Assembly (NCBI GenBank): GCA_963514535.1
Contig: CAUPUB010000083.1
Span: 1-10,826 of the forward strand
Direction: 5' to 3'
DNA length: 10,826 nt
DNA from: CAJPSE01 sp963514535
Lineage (GTDB): Bacteria > Synergistota > Synergistia > Synergistales > Aminobacteriaceae
Position numbers and translations under genes: made by a program. Below, one piece after another: positions 1-6,124 of the stretch. The notes beneath the pieces were generated by a model that was not told where the DNA came from, made no database searches, and worked only from the letters and a program-made list of their open reading frames with translations. Each line of letters begins with the position of its first letter. The stretch's first letter is position 1.

Positions 1-18
1 ATAGCTCAAAGCTACCTG

Positions 19-45
19 AACCCCCGGCTGAGCCGGGGGTTTTCT
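19..45 (+). terminator. Strong GC-rich hairpin, probable intrinsic terminator at the window edge
   Basis: A perfect 10-bp stem (AACCCCCGGC paired with GCCGGGGGTT) closes a three-base TGA loop and is followed on the plus strand by a short T-rich run (TTTTCT). This is the standard form of a rho-independent terminator for a plus-strand gene lying left of the window. Read on the minus strand the hairpin ends GGGGGTTCA, with no long T run, so on that strand it would be only a backup after the terminator at 46-91. A hairpin of this shape next to TTCA also resembles the right end of IS200/IS605 elements; no transposase is visible, so I prefer the terminator reading. Confidence 0.65.
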
Positions 46-91
46 AAAAGACTAACAAAACTGCTACGAGCCCTCACGAAGCTCGTAGCAG
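46..91 (-). terminator. Rho-independent terminator, minus strand, probable end of the long operon and/or of a small RNA
   Basis: On the minus strand a perfect 10-bp stem (CTGCTACGAG paired with CTCGTAGCAG, 11-nt loop) is followed directly by the T-rich tract TTTTGTTAGTCTTTT. It is the first convincing terminator downstream of the DUF4416 gene, about 290 nt after its stop codon. It would end the minus-strand transcript whether that starts at prfB or at the local promoters at 230-285. Confidence 0.7.
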
Positions 92-223
92 CCCTCGCGG
101 ACCTCATCCGCAGTCTCAAAGCGTAACTCACCCATCGTAGGGCGTAAGTCCGAGGTGGGGTAGCAGCCCCGCTTCGGCAGCCCATGAAACAACCCCGTCC
201 GACCTCTCCCCGGACGGGACTTC
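61..223 (-). ncRNA. Candidate structured small RNA (or short ORF) of unknown family
   Basis: This stretch lies between an extended -10 promoter (230-238) and an intrinsic terminator, so a transcript of roughly 175 nt is expected on the minus strand. It contains an 8-bp stem (194-201 with 211-218, 9-nt loop), a short GGGG/CCCC hairpin (157-170) and the 10-bp terminator stem. The sextet TTACGC occurs twice and GGCTGCTAC occurs twice. An open frame also crosses it: 64-345 from a TTG, or 64-234 from an ATG inside the -10 box. Its protein is unrecognised, the ATG has no visible ribosome binding site, and its third-position GC looks lower than in neighbouring genes. I found no match by eye to SRP RNA, 6S, tmRNA, RNase P or tRNA signatures. 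A degenerate omega-RNA/right end of an IS605-type element is an alternative. Assignment is tentative. Confidence 0.35.
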
Positions 224-229
224 TTCAGC

Positions 230-238
230 ATTATACCA
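230..238 (-). promoter_or_regulatory. Extended -10 promoter for the candidate small RNA
   Basis: The minus strand reads TGGTATAAT, a perfect extended -10 element (TGnTATAAT). No good -35 is present at 17 bp; CGGACA at a 15-bp spacing matches four of six. Extended -10 promoters tolerate a poor -35. The start of transcription would fall near 223, just before the first stem of the hairpin-rich region. Confidence 0.5.
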
Positions 239-256
239 TCAAAGGAATCCTGTCCG

Positions 257-285
257 CATATAAAGACCTCGCCAAACCATGGCAA
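257..285 (-). promoter_or_regulatory. Second candidate sigma-70-type promoter upstream of the small-RNA locus
   Basis: On the minus strand TTGCCA (five of six matches to the -35 consensus) is followed after exactly 17 bp by TATATG (four of six to the -10). It lies about 20 bp upstream of the extended -10 box and points the same way. It may be a tandem promoter or a chance match. Confidence 0.3.
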
Positions 286-383
286 CTTCTCGGAGTCCGG
301 GGTCGAGAACGATCGAGGACATGGAAGCTCAGCGACAAGCAACAATAAAAGTTTCAGCTTTCATTAATGCTCTCGTTGCCCTT

Positions 384-971
384 TCATTCGGGGCTCCTTC
401 CCCGCCCCCGGCGGAGGTGCGCCGTCTCAGCCAGCCAGAGACGGCGGGTCTCCGTCAGGAACGCGTCGTAGCACCCGCCCCGGAAATCGGGGAACGTATA
501 ATCGAAGCTCCGCCAGCCGCCGAACCGGAAGCGCAGCGTCACCTCGGCGTAGATGCCGTCCCGAAGCCATATACGGTGCGCGTGGTCCTTCGTGGAGGCC
601 AGAACGAGGCGGGCGCCGTCGACGTATCCGGGATCGACGTTGACCACACGCGGGGTCCGGCTCCGGGCCTCCAGGGCACAGGCCGCACGCTTCCAGTCCG
701 CAAGTCCCCCGGCATCCACAAGCCCCCGAAAACAGACGAAGCGCCGTATCAGGCTCGGCGCGATGTCCCGGTAGTAGTCCGTCAGCGTAAAGGGTACGGG
801 CTCGCCGATGAGGTCCGGCTCCCCCCAGAGGAGCTTCGCCTCGTCCAGGACCCAGGTGAAGCGCTCCACCTCCGAGTCGGGGTAGAGCACCCCGGCAATG
901 CGCTTCACCAGGGGCCCCTCGCCCCGAACCACCTTGCTCACGGCGTCTGTCCCTGCTCCCCCGTCCTCCAT
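384..971 (-). CDS. DUF4416 family protein
   Basis: The 195-residue protein carries the hallmark blocks of DUF4416: FTLTDYY (61-67), NVDPGYV (111-117), STKDHAHRI (126-134), GIYAEVTL (139-146) and YTFPDFR (158-164). Length fits the family. The biochemical function of DUF4416 is not known to me; the conserved Asp, Tyr, Lys and His residues suggest an enzyme or ligand-binding protein, which is inference. No signal peptide or membrane segment is seen, so it is probably cytoplasmic. The ATG used here overlaps the preceding gene by 34 nt. A GTG at 941 overlaps that gene's TGA as GTGA, gives MSKVVRGEG... and may be the real start; neither has an ideally spaced ribosome binding site. It is the last gene of the chain, with no terminator until 91-46. 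Confidence 0.85.
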   Translation of the reverse strand: MEDGGAGTDAVSKVVRGEGPLVKRIAGVLYPDSEVERFTWVLDEAKLLWGEPDLIGEPVPFTLTDYYRDIAPSLIRRFVCFRGLVDAGGLADWKRAACALEARSRTPRVVNVDPGYVDGARLVLASTKDHAHRIWLRDGIYAEVTLRFRFGGWRSFDYTFPDFRGGCYDAFLTETRRLWLAETAHLRRGRGRSPE

Positions 972-2005
972 GCTGTCGGCTGCTTTTCCTCCGGGGAGCG
1001 GTTCCCGTTCTCCGACTCGTCGAGCACCTGACCTGGGGACAGAAGCCCCATCGTCTGCGGCCCGATGGCCTTCAACACCTCATTCTCCCGCACCTCATTC
1101 TCCTGCTTCGGAGGTGAATTGGGAGGCAAATTATGAGCACGGGACTTTTTACGGAGCTTTTTACGGGAAATCCGAGGGGATGCGTCCGGCCGGGGCCCCC
1201 CTCCATCCGATGTCGTCGGGACCGTCGCCGGCCCCTCCACGCAGAGCCAGCCCAGGAAGCGCCCCTCCCACTCGCAGGGCCATGCCTGGCCCGCAAACCC
1301 CTCCGGAAGGGCATCCTCCTCGCGGCGCCATGTCCGTCCCTCCTTCTCGATGGAGGCGACCCAGGCCCGGCCGAGCCCGGCCCACCACGAGATGTCCTGA
1401 GCCTCCAGCAGGTCCCCGGTGCAGTCCTCCAGGATGAAGATGTCCGGCTCCAGCCGGCGGAAGGCGAGGAAGCACGGCTCTTCCCGCCCCTCGAGGTCGA
1501 CGATGAACTCGTCCTTCTCGGGCAGCTCCGCGACGCTCAGTCGCTCCAGGTCGGATCCGAACATCAGGGCTGCGGTGCGATTGATGTGCATCTGGTTCCT
1601 GGCAGACATCGCGAAGGGCAACGGGGCCTCCCACCACTCGGGGAACTTCGGCTCCCACGGAGCGGTCGCCTCCGCAAGAGGAAGGACCCGGGCACCGCGG
1701 CGCTCGACGAGGAGGGCGCGAATCACCTCGTCCTCGCCCGAATCCTCATCCAGCACCTCATCGATCAAGACGGGGCGGATCAGTCCCTTGTCGGCCAGGC
1801 TCGGCAGGTCCCGGACGAGCGCCTCGGACTGTCCGCGCTCGATCAGGGCGACAAGCTGATCCTTGTGGAACACGAACGCCTGATCGGATCCGTCGGGCCA
1901 CAGGACCCCGTAGTCGAGGAGCAGGCGATAGAGGGCGCGCAGCAGCACCAGGAGCGTCGAGCTCGGCGACAGGGAGAGCAGGAGCTCCTCCGGAGAGCCG
2001 TTCAT
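938..2005 (-). CDS. Unrecognised protein with a PAS-like core and a charged, low-complexity C-terminal tail
   Basis: This 355-residue protein is not a family I recognise. Residues 1-110 look helical and mixed, and include an acidic patch near 81-93. Residues about 129-205 resemble a PAS fold, with a typical INRTAALMFG stretch (141-150), the ERL segment and a later run of hydrophobic strands (ARRLEPDIFILED region). A Trp-rich part (207-254) follows. From about 265 the tail is polar and probably disordered, with two short duplications (RKKLRKK and ENEVRENEV). There is no signal peptide or transmembrane helix. Its ATG overlaps the ftsY stop as ATGA, so translation is probably coupled to ftsY. 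A sensing or scaffold role is suggested only by the PAS-like pattern. It could be a lineage-specific protein of the phylum. Confidence 0.75.
   Translation of the reverse strand: MNGSPEELLLSLSPSSTLLVLLRALYRLLLDYGVLWPDGSDQAFVFHKDQLVALIERGQSEALVRDLPSLADKGLIRPVLIDEVLDEDSGEDEVIRALLVERRGARVLPLAEATAPWEPKFPEWWEAPLPFAMSARNQMHINRTAALMFGSDLERLSVAELPEKDEFIVDLEGREEPCFLAFRRLEPDIFILEDCTGDLLEAQDISWWAGLGRAWVASIEKEGRTWRREEDALPEGFAGQAWPCEWEGRFLGWLCVEGPATVPTTSDGGGPRPDASPRISRKKLRKKSRAHNLPPNSPPKQENEVRENEVLKAIGPQTMGLLSPGQVLDESENGNRSPEEKQPTAWRTGEQGQTP
1076..1105. repeat. 15-bp tandem duplication in the tail of the PAS-like gene
   Basis: Two adjacent copies of CACCTCATTCTCCCG (second copy with one change) sit in frame and encode the repeated ENEV-R-ENEV stretch. 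This looks like a recent in-frame slippage or duplication in a disordered region. Confidence 0.8.
1145..1166. repeat. 12-bp period duplication encoding a basic RKKLRKK stretch
   Basis: CTTTTTACGG occurs at 1145-1154 and again at 1157-1166. On the coding strand this gives two RKK units in the disordered tail of the PAS-like protein. The A-rich Lys codons contrast with the GC-rich surroundings. Confidence 0.7.
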
Positions 2006-2937
2006 CGGGAGGACCCGCCTTCCATGAGGGCGGCGGCGAACTCCCGGGGATCGAAGGGACTGAGGTCGTCCGTCCCCTCCCCCAGGCCGATGTAGCGCAC
2101 CGGGACCTTGAGCTTGCGGGCGATGGAGAGGACCACCCCGCCCTTGGCCGTGTTGTCGTACTTGGTCAGGATGACGGCGGAGAGGGGCAACATCGCGTTG
2201 AAGGTCTCGGCCTGCGCGACAGAGTTCTGGCCCAGCACGGAGTCCAGGACGAGGACGGTCCGAAGCCGCTCGCCCCCCGCCTCCCGCTCGAGGACGCGGT
2301 GAATCTTGCGGAGCTCCTCCATGAGATTGTGCTTGGCGTGCAGACGCCCCGCCGTGTCCACGATCAGGACGTCGGCCTCCGAGGCCCGTGCGGCCTGCCA
2401 GGCGTCAAAGGCCACGGCCGCCGGGTCGCTGCCCTGCCCCTGGGCGACGACCCGCACCCCTGCGCGCTCACCCCAGACCTGGAGCTGTTCGATGGCCGCA
2501 GCCCGGAAGGTGTCCGCCGCCGCCATGACGACGCGCTTCCCCCGCTCCAGGAACTGCGCGGCGAGCTTGCCCGCTGAGGTCGTCTTTCCGCTCCCGTTGA
2601 TGCCGACCATCAGGAGGACCAGGGGGATGCCGCCCTCACCGGGCTCGAAGGGGCGCCCCATCCCAGGGACGGAGAGCAGCTCCTCGGAGATCAGCGACAC
2701 GAAGACGTCCTTCAGGGCCTCCGGTGAGGAGATCCCGCGCTGTTTCGCCTCCCGCCTGAGGGCGGCGGTCAGCTCCTCCGAGAGCTCCACGCCCACGTCC
2801 CCCGCGATCAAGCGCTCCTCGAGCTCGTCCCAGAAACTATCGTCGAAGGAGGTCCCCGAGAAGAGCGAGGCGATCCCCCCACTCCAGCGTTCCTTGACCC
2901 CCCTGAGACTATCCTTCAAGCGCGCGAAAAATGCCAT
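2002..2937 (-). CDS. ftsY: Signal recognition particle receptor FtsY
   Basis: FtsY is the membrane-associated GTPase that docks SRP-ribosome complexes to the Sec translocon. The 311-residue protein is essentially an NG domain alone: an N-domain helical bundle (about 1-100), then the P-loop GINGSGKT (112-119), DTFRAAA (142-148), DTAGR (194-198), the G4 box in TKYDNTAKGG (258-267) and the C-terminal GLGEGTDDLSPFDP (284-297). The long acidic A domain of E. coli FtsY is missing, as in many bacteria. The usual TKLDGTAKGG reads TKYDNTAKGG here, with Asn replacing Gly after the TKxD specificity motif. The start ATG follows the ricT stop directly (TGAATG) with GGGGAGG just upstream. Its stop overlaps the next start (ATGA). 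Confidence 0.97.
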   Translation of the reverse strand: MAFFARLKDSLRGVKERWSGGIASLFSGTSFDDSFWDELEERLIAGDVGVELSEELTAALRREAKQRGISSPEALKDVFVSLISEELLSVPGMGRPFEPGEGGIPLVLLMVGINGSGKTTSAGKLAAQFLERGKRVVMAAADTFRAAAIEQLQVWGERAGVRVVAQGQGSDPAAVAFDAWQAARASEADVLIVDTAGRLHAKHNLMEELRKIHRVLEREAGGERLRTVLVLDSVLGQNSVAQAETFNAMLPLSAVILTKYDNTAKGGVVLSIARKLKVPVRYIGLGEGTDDLSPFDPREFAAALMEGGSSR

Positions 2938-4362
2938 TCATGCCTCCCCTTTCCCCATATCCCCGCCACCGTCCTGACGCTCGCAGGGACGCCGATCCGG
3001 CCGGCGCCGTGGCCTCGGGCGGCCTCGCTCCTCCCCGCGGGGCTCATCGCCGCTCGATGGAGGCTCGCTCCCCGTCCCCGACCTGTTCTGACGGTCCGGA
3101 CGACGGCGCTGGGGCCGATTGGGCCGGGCCCCCTTCTCCTCCGCCTCCTCAACCGGTCGGGGCATCGACGGGCCCTGGGCCAGTGCGTCGGCATGGGCGG
3201 CTCCTCCGCTCTTGCGCCGCCGCCGCTTCTTCGGTGCAGCGCCCTGCTCCCCATTCACAGAGAGCTCCAGTTCCGCGGCCCCGCGCGAGGGACGTCCGAG
3301 CTCCCGACCCGCCAGATGTTCGTCCAGGGATATCTTCTCCGGCTTGCCCCGACGATCCATTGGACGAGGAGCCGCCGGACGGGGCTCCGCCCTCCCGGCT
3401 CCGGTCCCCCTTCTCGTCCCCAACCCCCGCCCCTGGGCCACGGGCGAAAACCGCGGGATTACGATCGAAACAGCGGCCTCCTCCCCCCAGTCCTGCCCCT
3501 GGAGGACGGCCTCCTTGAAGTCCGGAAACTCCGCGATAGGGACCGGGACGAGGTGCCCGTTGGGGAATCGCACCCGGACGGACTCCGAATCGAGGTCCAC
3601 ACTGTCGAGGACGTAGTTCCCATTCTCCGTCTTGATCTTGGCTCCCGGGCTGGGCAGGGACCTCCAGAGCGTGTTGTAGAGAGGGTGCTCGTAGGCCATG
3701 CAGCACATCAGACGCCCGCAGATGCCCGATATCTTCGTCGGGTTCAGGGCCAGGTTCTGCTCCTTGACCATGCGGATACAGATGGGCGTGAACCGGTGCA
3801 GCCAATAGCTGCAGCAGCAGGGCCTTCCGCAGGGCCCAATTCCGCTCACGACGCGGGCCTCGTCCCGGACGCCGATCTGCCGCATCTCGATGCGGGTCCG
3901 GAACTCCCTGGCGAGGTCGCGGACGTAACCGCGGAAGTCGACGCGCTGCTCCGAGGTGAAGTAGAAGAAGAGCTTCTTGCGGTCCAGAAGGAATTCGACG
4001 TCCACCAGCTTCATCTGGAGCCCATGGGAGAGCAGGATCTCCCGGCTCCGGACCAGGACCGAATCCTCATCGTGCCGGCACCGGTAATACTCCTCGATCC
4101 GATCGGCATCCGCGTTCCCTACGTACTCGACCTCCTGGAGCATGGGCTCCGGGCCGCGGGTGTGCTCCCCGCTGCCATCCTCGATGCAGGACGCGCGGTA
4201 CTTCGCCTCCTGCTCCTGGGAGAGGCCCCCCCCCAAAAGCCCCATCTCCAGGCCCCTGACCGTTCGGATAAGAATCCAGCGGGCCTCCGACGCGGCGGCA
4301 TCGGGAACCTCGGCCAGGCCAAGGTAACGCAGCTTACCGAAAGTCGCCAAATAAATGCTCAA
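2938..4362 (-). CDS. ricT: RicT/YaaT-like PSP1-domain protein with a long basic C-terminal extension
   Basis: The first ~230 residues form the PSP1 domain. Two cysteine blocks, CGRPCCC (178-184) and CGRLMCC (215-221), frame the conserved KEQNLALNPTKISG segment. In B. subtilis the homologue RicT (YaaT) joins RicA and RicF in an Fe-S-binding complex that promotes RNase Y-dependent RNA processing, biofilm formation and sporulation; the cysteines fit an Fe-S role. No RicA or RicF gene is in this window. After about residue 300 the protein continues for ~170 residues rich in Arg, Gly, Pro and Lys with stretches such as KKRRRRK. This looks disordered and possibly nucleic-acid binding, and makes the 474-residue protein much longer than YaaT. 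The start is a TTG with GGAGG nine bases upstream; it overlaps the end of holB by 29 nt. Confidence 0.93.
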   Translation of the reverse strand: MSIYLATFGKLRYLGLAEVPDAAASEARWILIRTVRGLEMGLLGGGLSQEQEAKYRASCIEDGSGEHTRGPEPMLQEVEYVGNADADRIEEYYRCRHDEDSVLVRSREILLSHGLQMKLVDVEFLLDRKKLFFYFTSEQRVDFRGYVRDLAREFRTRIEMRQIGVRDEARVVSGIGPCGRPCCCSYWLHRFTPICIRMVKEQNLALNPTKISGICGRLMCCMAYEHPLYNTLWRSLPSPGAKIKTENGNYVLDSVDLDSESVRVRFPNGHLVPVPIAEFPDFKEAVLQGQDWGEEAAVSIVIPRFSPVAQGRGLGTRRGTGAGRAEPRPAAPRPMDRRGKPEKISLDEHLAGRELGRPSRGAAELELSVNGEQGAAPKKRRRRKSGGAAHADALAQGPSMPRPVEEAEEKGARPNRPQRRRPDRQNRSGTGSEPPSSGDEPRGEERGRPRPRRRPDRRPCERQDGGGDMGKGEA

Positions 4363-5086
4363 AAGGAAGTTCCTCCCTGAGTGCTAAAGTCAAAAGGTCG
4401 CAGAGCGCAGGGACGGAGAGCTTCCCCGTCTCGGCAATCACCCTGAGCCGGTCGAGCCGCGCGGCGCGCTCCAGATCCCCGGAGCGGAATGCGTGGGCCG
4501 CCCACGACGCCAGGTCCGCGGCGATCCCCGCCGCGTCCTTCGCCCCCTCCACCCAGCTCAGCCACGCCGCCCCATCCCGGGGGGGCGGCGCGGCCGGGAC
4601 CTCCATCGGGCCAGCCAACATCGTGAAGCGGGCCCGGCTGCGAAGCGTAGGCAACAGGGCGCTCCCCTCCAGAAGGAAGAGGATACAGGCGTGGGATGGG
4701 GGCTCCTCGGCCAGCTTCAGCAGGCTGTTCGCCGCGGGCAGAAGCAGCCGGTCGGCCGCCATCACGACACCAAGGCGCCTCGCGGCGAGAACCGGTTTGA
4801 GGGCCAGGTCCTGGATCAGCAACCGACAAGCCTCGATATTGGGGGGCTTTCCGACCTCCCCGGCGACGAGCAGGTCCGGATGTCCCTCCCCGGCCGGTAC
4901 TCCATCGGGCCGGTCCGCGAGATAAAGCCCGGCCAGGGCCCCCAGGAGCGCTCCATGCCATACGGCCGGCGCGGAGACCGCCCGGCAGTGCGGCACGTCC
5001 CCCGCCTCGAACTCCCCCACCAGGGCCCGCCAGGACGGAAGCTCCGAGAAGGGGGCGGGCGTCACATAAGAAGCGACACCAGGCAT
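4334..5086 (-). CDS. holB: DNA polymerase III delta' subunit-like protein (HolB), degenerate
   Basis: The delta' subunit is part of the clamp loader that places the beta clamp on DNA. The family pattern is clear from HPDLLV (69-74), the RLLIQDLALKP stretch (88-98), a Sensor-like AANSLLKLAEEPP (118-130), and LLPTLRSRARF (144-154). At 250 residues it is shorter than usual. The N-terminal Walker A-like loop is not recognisable (VSAPAVWHGA instead), and the four zinc-binding cysteines are missing. Delta' is catalytically inert in E. coli too, so a structural role remains plausible. The ATG at 5086 is supported by GGAGGAG eight bases upstream, inside the end of the yaaR-like gene; a GTG at 5065 overlapping that gene's stop has no such site. 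Position between yaaR and ricT matches B. subtilis and supports the call. Confidence 0.88.
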   Translation of the reverse strand: MPGVASYVTPAPFSELPSWRALVGEFEAGDVPHCRAVSAPAVWHGALLGALAGLYLADRPDGVPAGEGHPDLLVAGEVGKPPNIEACRLLIQDLALKPVLAARRLGVVMAADRLLLPAANSLLKLAEEPPSHACILFLLEGSALLPTLRSRARFTMLAGPMEVPAAPPPRDGAAWLSWVEGAKDAAGIAADLASWAAHAFRSGDLERAARLDRLRVIAETGKLSVPALCDLLTLALREELPFEHLFGDFR

Positions 5087-5499
5087 CCCTTGATCTCCTC
5101 CAGCAGGGCTATCGCCCGGCTCCGATCCCCCTCCCTGCGGAAGGCGTCCTCGAGCTCCTCCAGGGCGGACTCGGCCCGTTCCAGGGTGACGAACATCGTT
5201 CGGTCGGTCTTGCGCCAGCGGAGGTCGCGCCTGAGGCTGAAGCCCTTCATCGCCCGCCGGAGCAGCTCCGCCAGGATGGACCGGTACTCCGATATCAGGC
5301 GCTCGGCCGGAAAGACCGAGAGCTTGGCCGCAACAGCGTCGAGGCGGTCCAGGAGCGCGTGGACCTCCGTCTCCTCCATGGCCAGGGCGAAGGACGGCCC
5401 AGCGGGGGCGGCCCCCGACACCGCAGGATGGCGTCCGCCGCCCCCGGCGCCGTACTCCACCCTGCCCTTCGTCCCCTCCCCGCTCCTCTTAACCCGCAC
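5062..5499 (-). CDS. yaaR: YaaR-like protein (DUF327)
   Basis: The 145-residue protein fits DUF327: a short basic MRVKRS start like the family's MKI start, a flexible Gly/Ala-rich stretch (about 8-40), then a helical domain (44-145) with RLISEYRSILAELLRRAMK (67-85), a KTDRTMFVTLERAE stretch and a terminal EIKGCLVSLL. Function is not established; in B. subtilis yaaR sits in the same tmk-holB-yaaT cluster. I chose the GTG at 5499, not the upstream ATG at 5574, because GGAGGG lies eight bases before it, the overlap with tmk falls from 86 to 11 nt, and the N-terminus then matches the family. The protein is probably cytoplasmic. Its stop overlaps holB by 25 nt. Confidence 0.85.
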   Translation of the reverse strand: MRVKRSGEGTKGRVEYGAGGGGRHPAVSGAAPAGPSFALAMEETEVHALLDRLDAVAAKLSVFPAERLISEYRSILAELLRRAMKGFSLRRDLRWRKTDRTMFVTLERAESALEELEDAFRREGDRSRAIALLEEIKGCLVSLLM

Positions 5500-6124
5500 G
5501 GAGCAGTCCCTCCAAAGGCTCCAGAACGGCCGATTCGACCCAAGCCCCGACCTCGTCCTCCGTACCGGTGGCATCCACGGCGACGATCCGCTCCGGGCTG
5601 CGCCGGGCCAATTCCCGGTACCCCTCGGCGACGCGCGTCATAAACGCCCGCCCCGTGGACTCGATGCGGTCGGCGCTGCCTCGCCCCTCCAGACGGCGCT
5701 CCGCCGTCCCGGCGTCGACATCCAGCAGCACCGTCAGGTCAGGCGTCACGAACCCGCAGGACGCGATCAGCGTGGCGACGAACGCCTCGGGCAGCCCACG
5801 GCCCCAGACCTGATAGGCCAGGGTGGAGTCCGAGTAGCGCTCGCACAGGACGATCCGCCCCTCGGAGAGCGCGGGCAGCACGACGGAGGCCAGGTGCCCG
5901 CTGCGGTCCGCCAGAAAGAGCAGCAGCTCCGTGCGGTCGTCCAGGACGTCTCCGGCCAGGATCAGGGACCGCAGCGCTCCGCCGCCCCAGCCCCCGGGCT
6001 CGAACGTGCGCAGCACCCCACGCCCCGTCCGCGCCTCGATCCAGTCGGCCAGTCGTGCGGCCTGCGTGCTCTTTCCGCAGCCGTCAAGCCCCTCTATTGT
6101 AAGGAAGAGCCCCCGGCCCCTCAT
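5489..6124 (-). CDS. tmk: Thymidylate kinase
   Basis: Thymidylate kinase phosphorylates dTMP to dTDP with ATP in the dTTP pathway. The 211-residue protein has the P-loop GLDGCGKST (12-20), EPGG (42-45), ERYSDSTLAYQ (95-105, usually DRY) and a LID-like Arg-containing region (RIESTGRAFMTRV). Length is typical. The ATG overlaps the stop of the S55 gene as ATGA, with GGGGGAG just upstream. Placement ahead of yaaR, holB and ricT matches the conserved cluster. The Glu for Asp in the DRY-like motif is a conservative change. Confidence 0.96.
   Translation of the reverse strand: MRGRGLFLTIEGLDGCGKSTQAARLADWIEARTGRGVLRTFEPGGWGGGALRSLILAGDVLDDRTELLLFLADRSGHLASVVLPALSEGRIVLCERYSDSTLAYQVWGRGLPEAFVATLIASCGFVTPDLTVLLDVDAGTAERRLEGRGSADRIESTGRAFMTRVAEGYRELARRSPERIVAVDATGTEDEVGAWVESAVLEPLEGLLRAG
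5508..5513 (-). promoter_or_regulatory. Ribosome binding site that decides the yaaR start
   Basis: GGAGGG on the minus strand, inside the 3' end of tmk, is spaced eight bases from the GTG at 5499. The competing ATG at 5574 has no comparable site. Confidence 0.75.

Noticed and set aside
64..345. 93-codon minus-strand ORF as a definite gene
   Set aside because: It begins with TTG, has no ribosome binding site I can see, crosses promoter-like and terminator elements, and matches no family; kept only as an alternative for the small-RNA locus.
1076..1166. Start of a CRISPR or larger repeat array
   Set aside because: Only two short in-frame duplications with no spacers, inside a coding region.
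3193..4380. Plus-strand open frame of 395 codons
   Set aside because: Antisense to ricT, which has clear PSP1 motifs.
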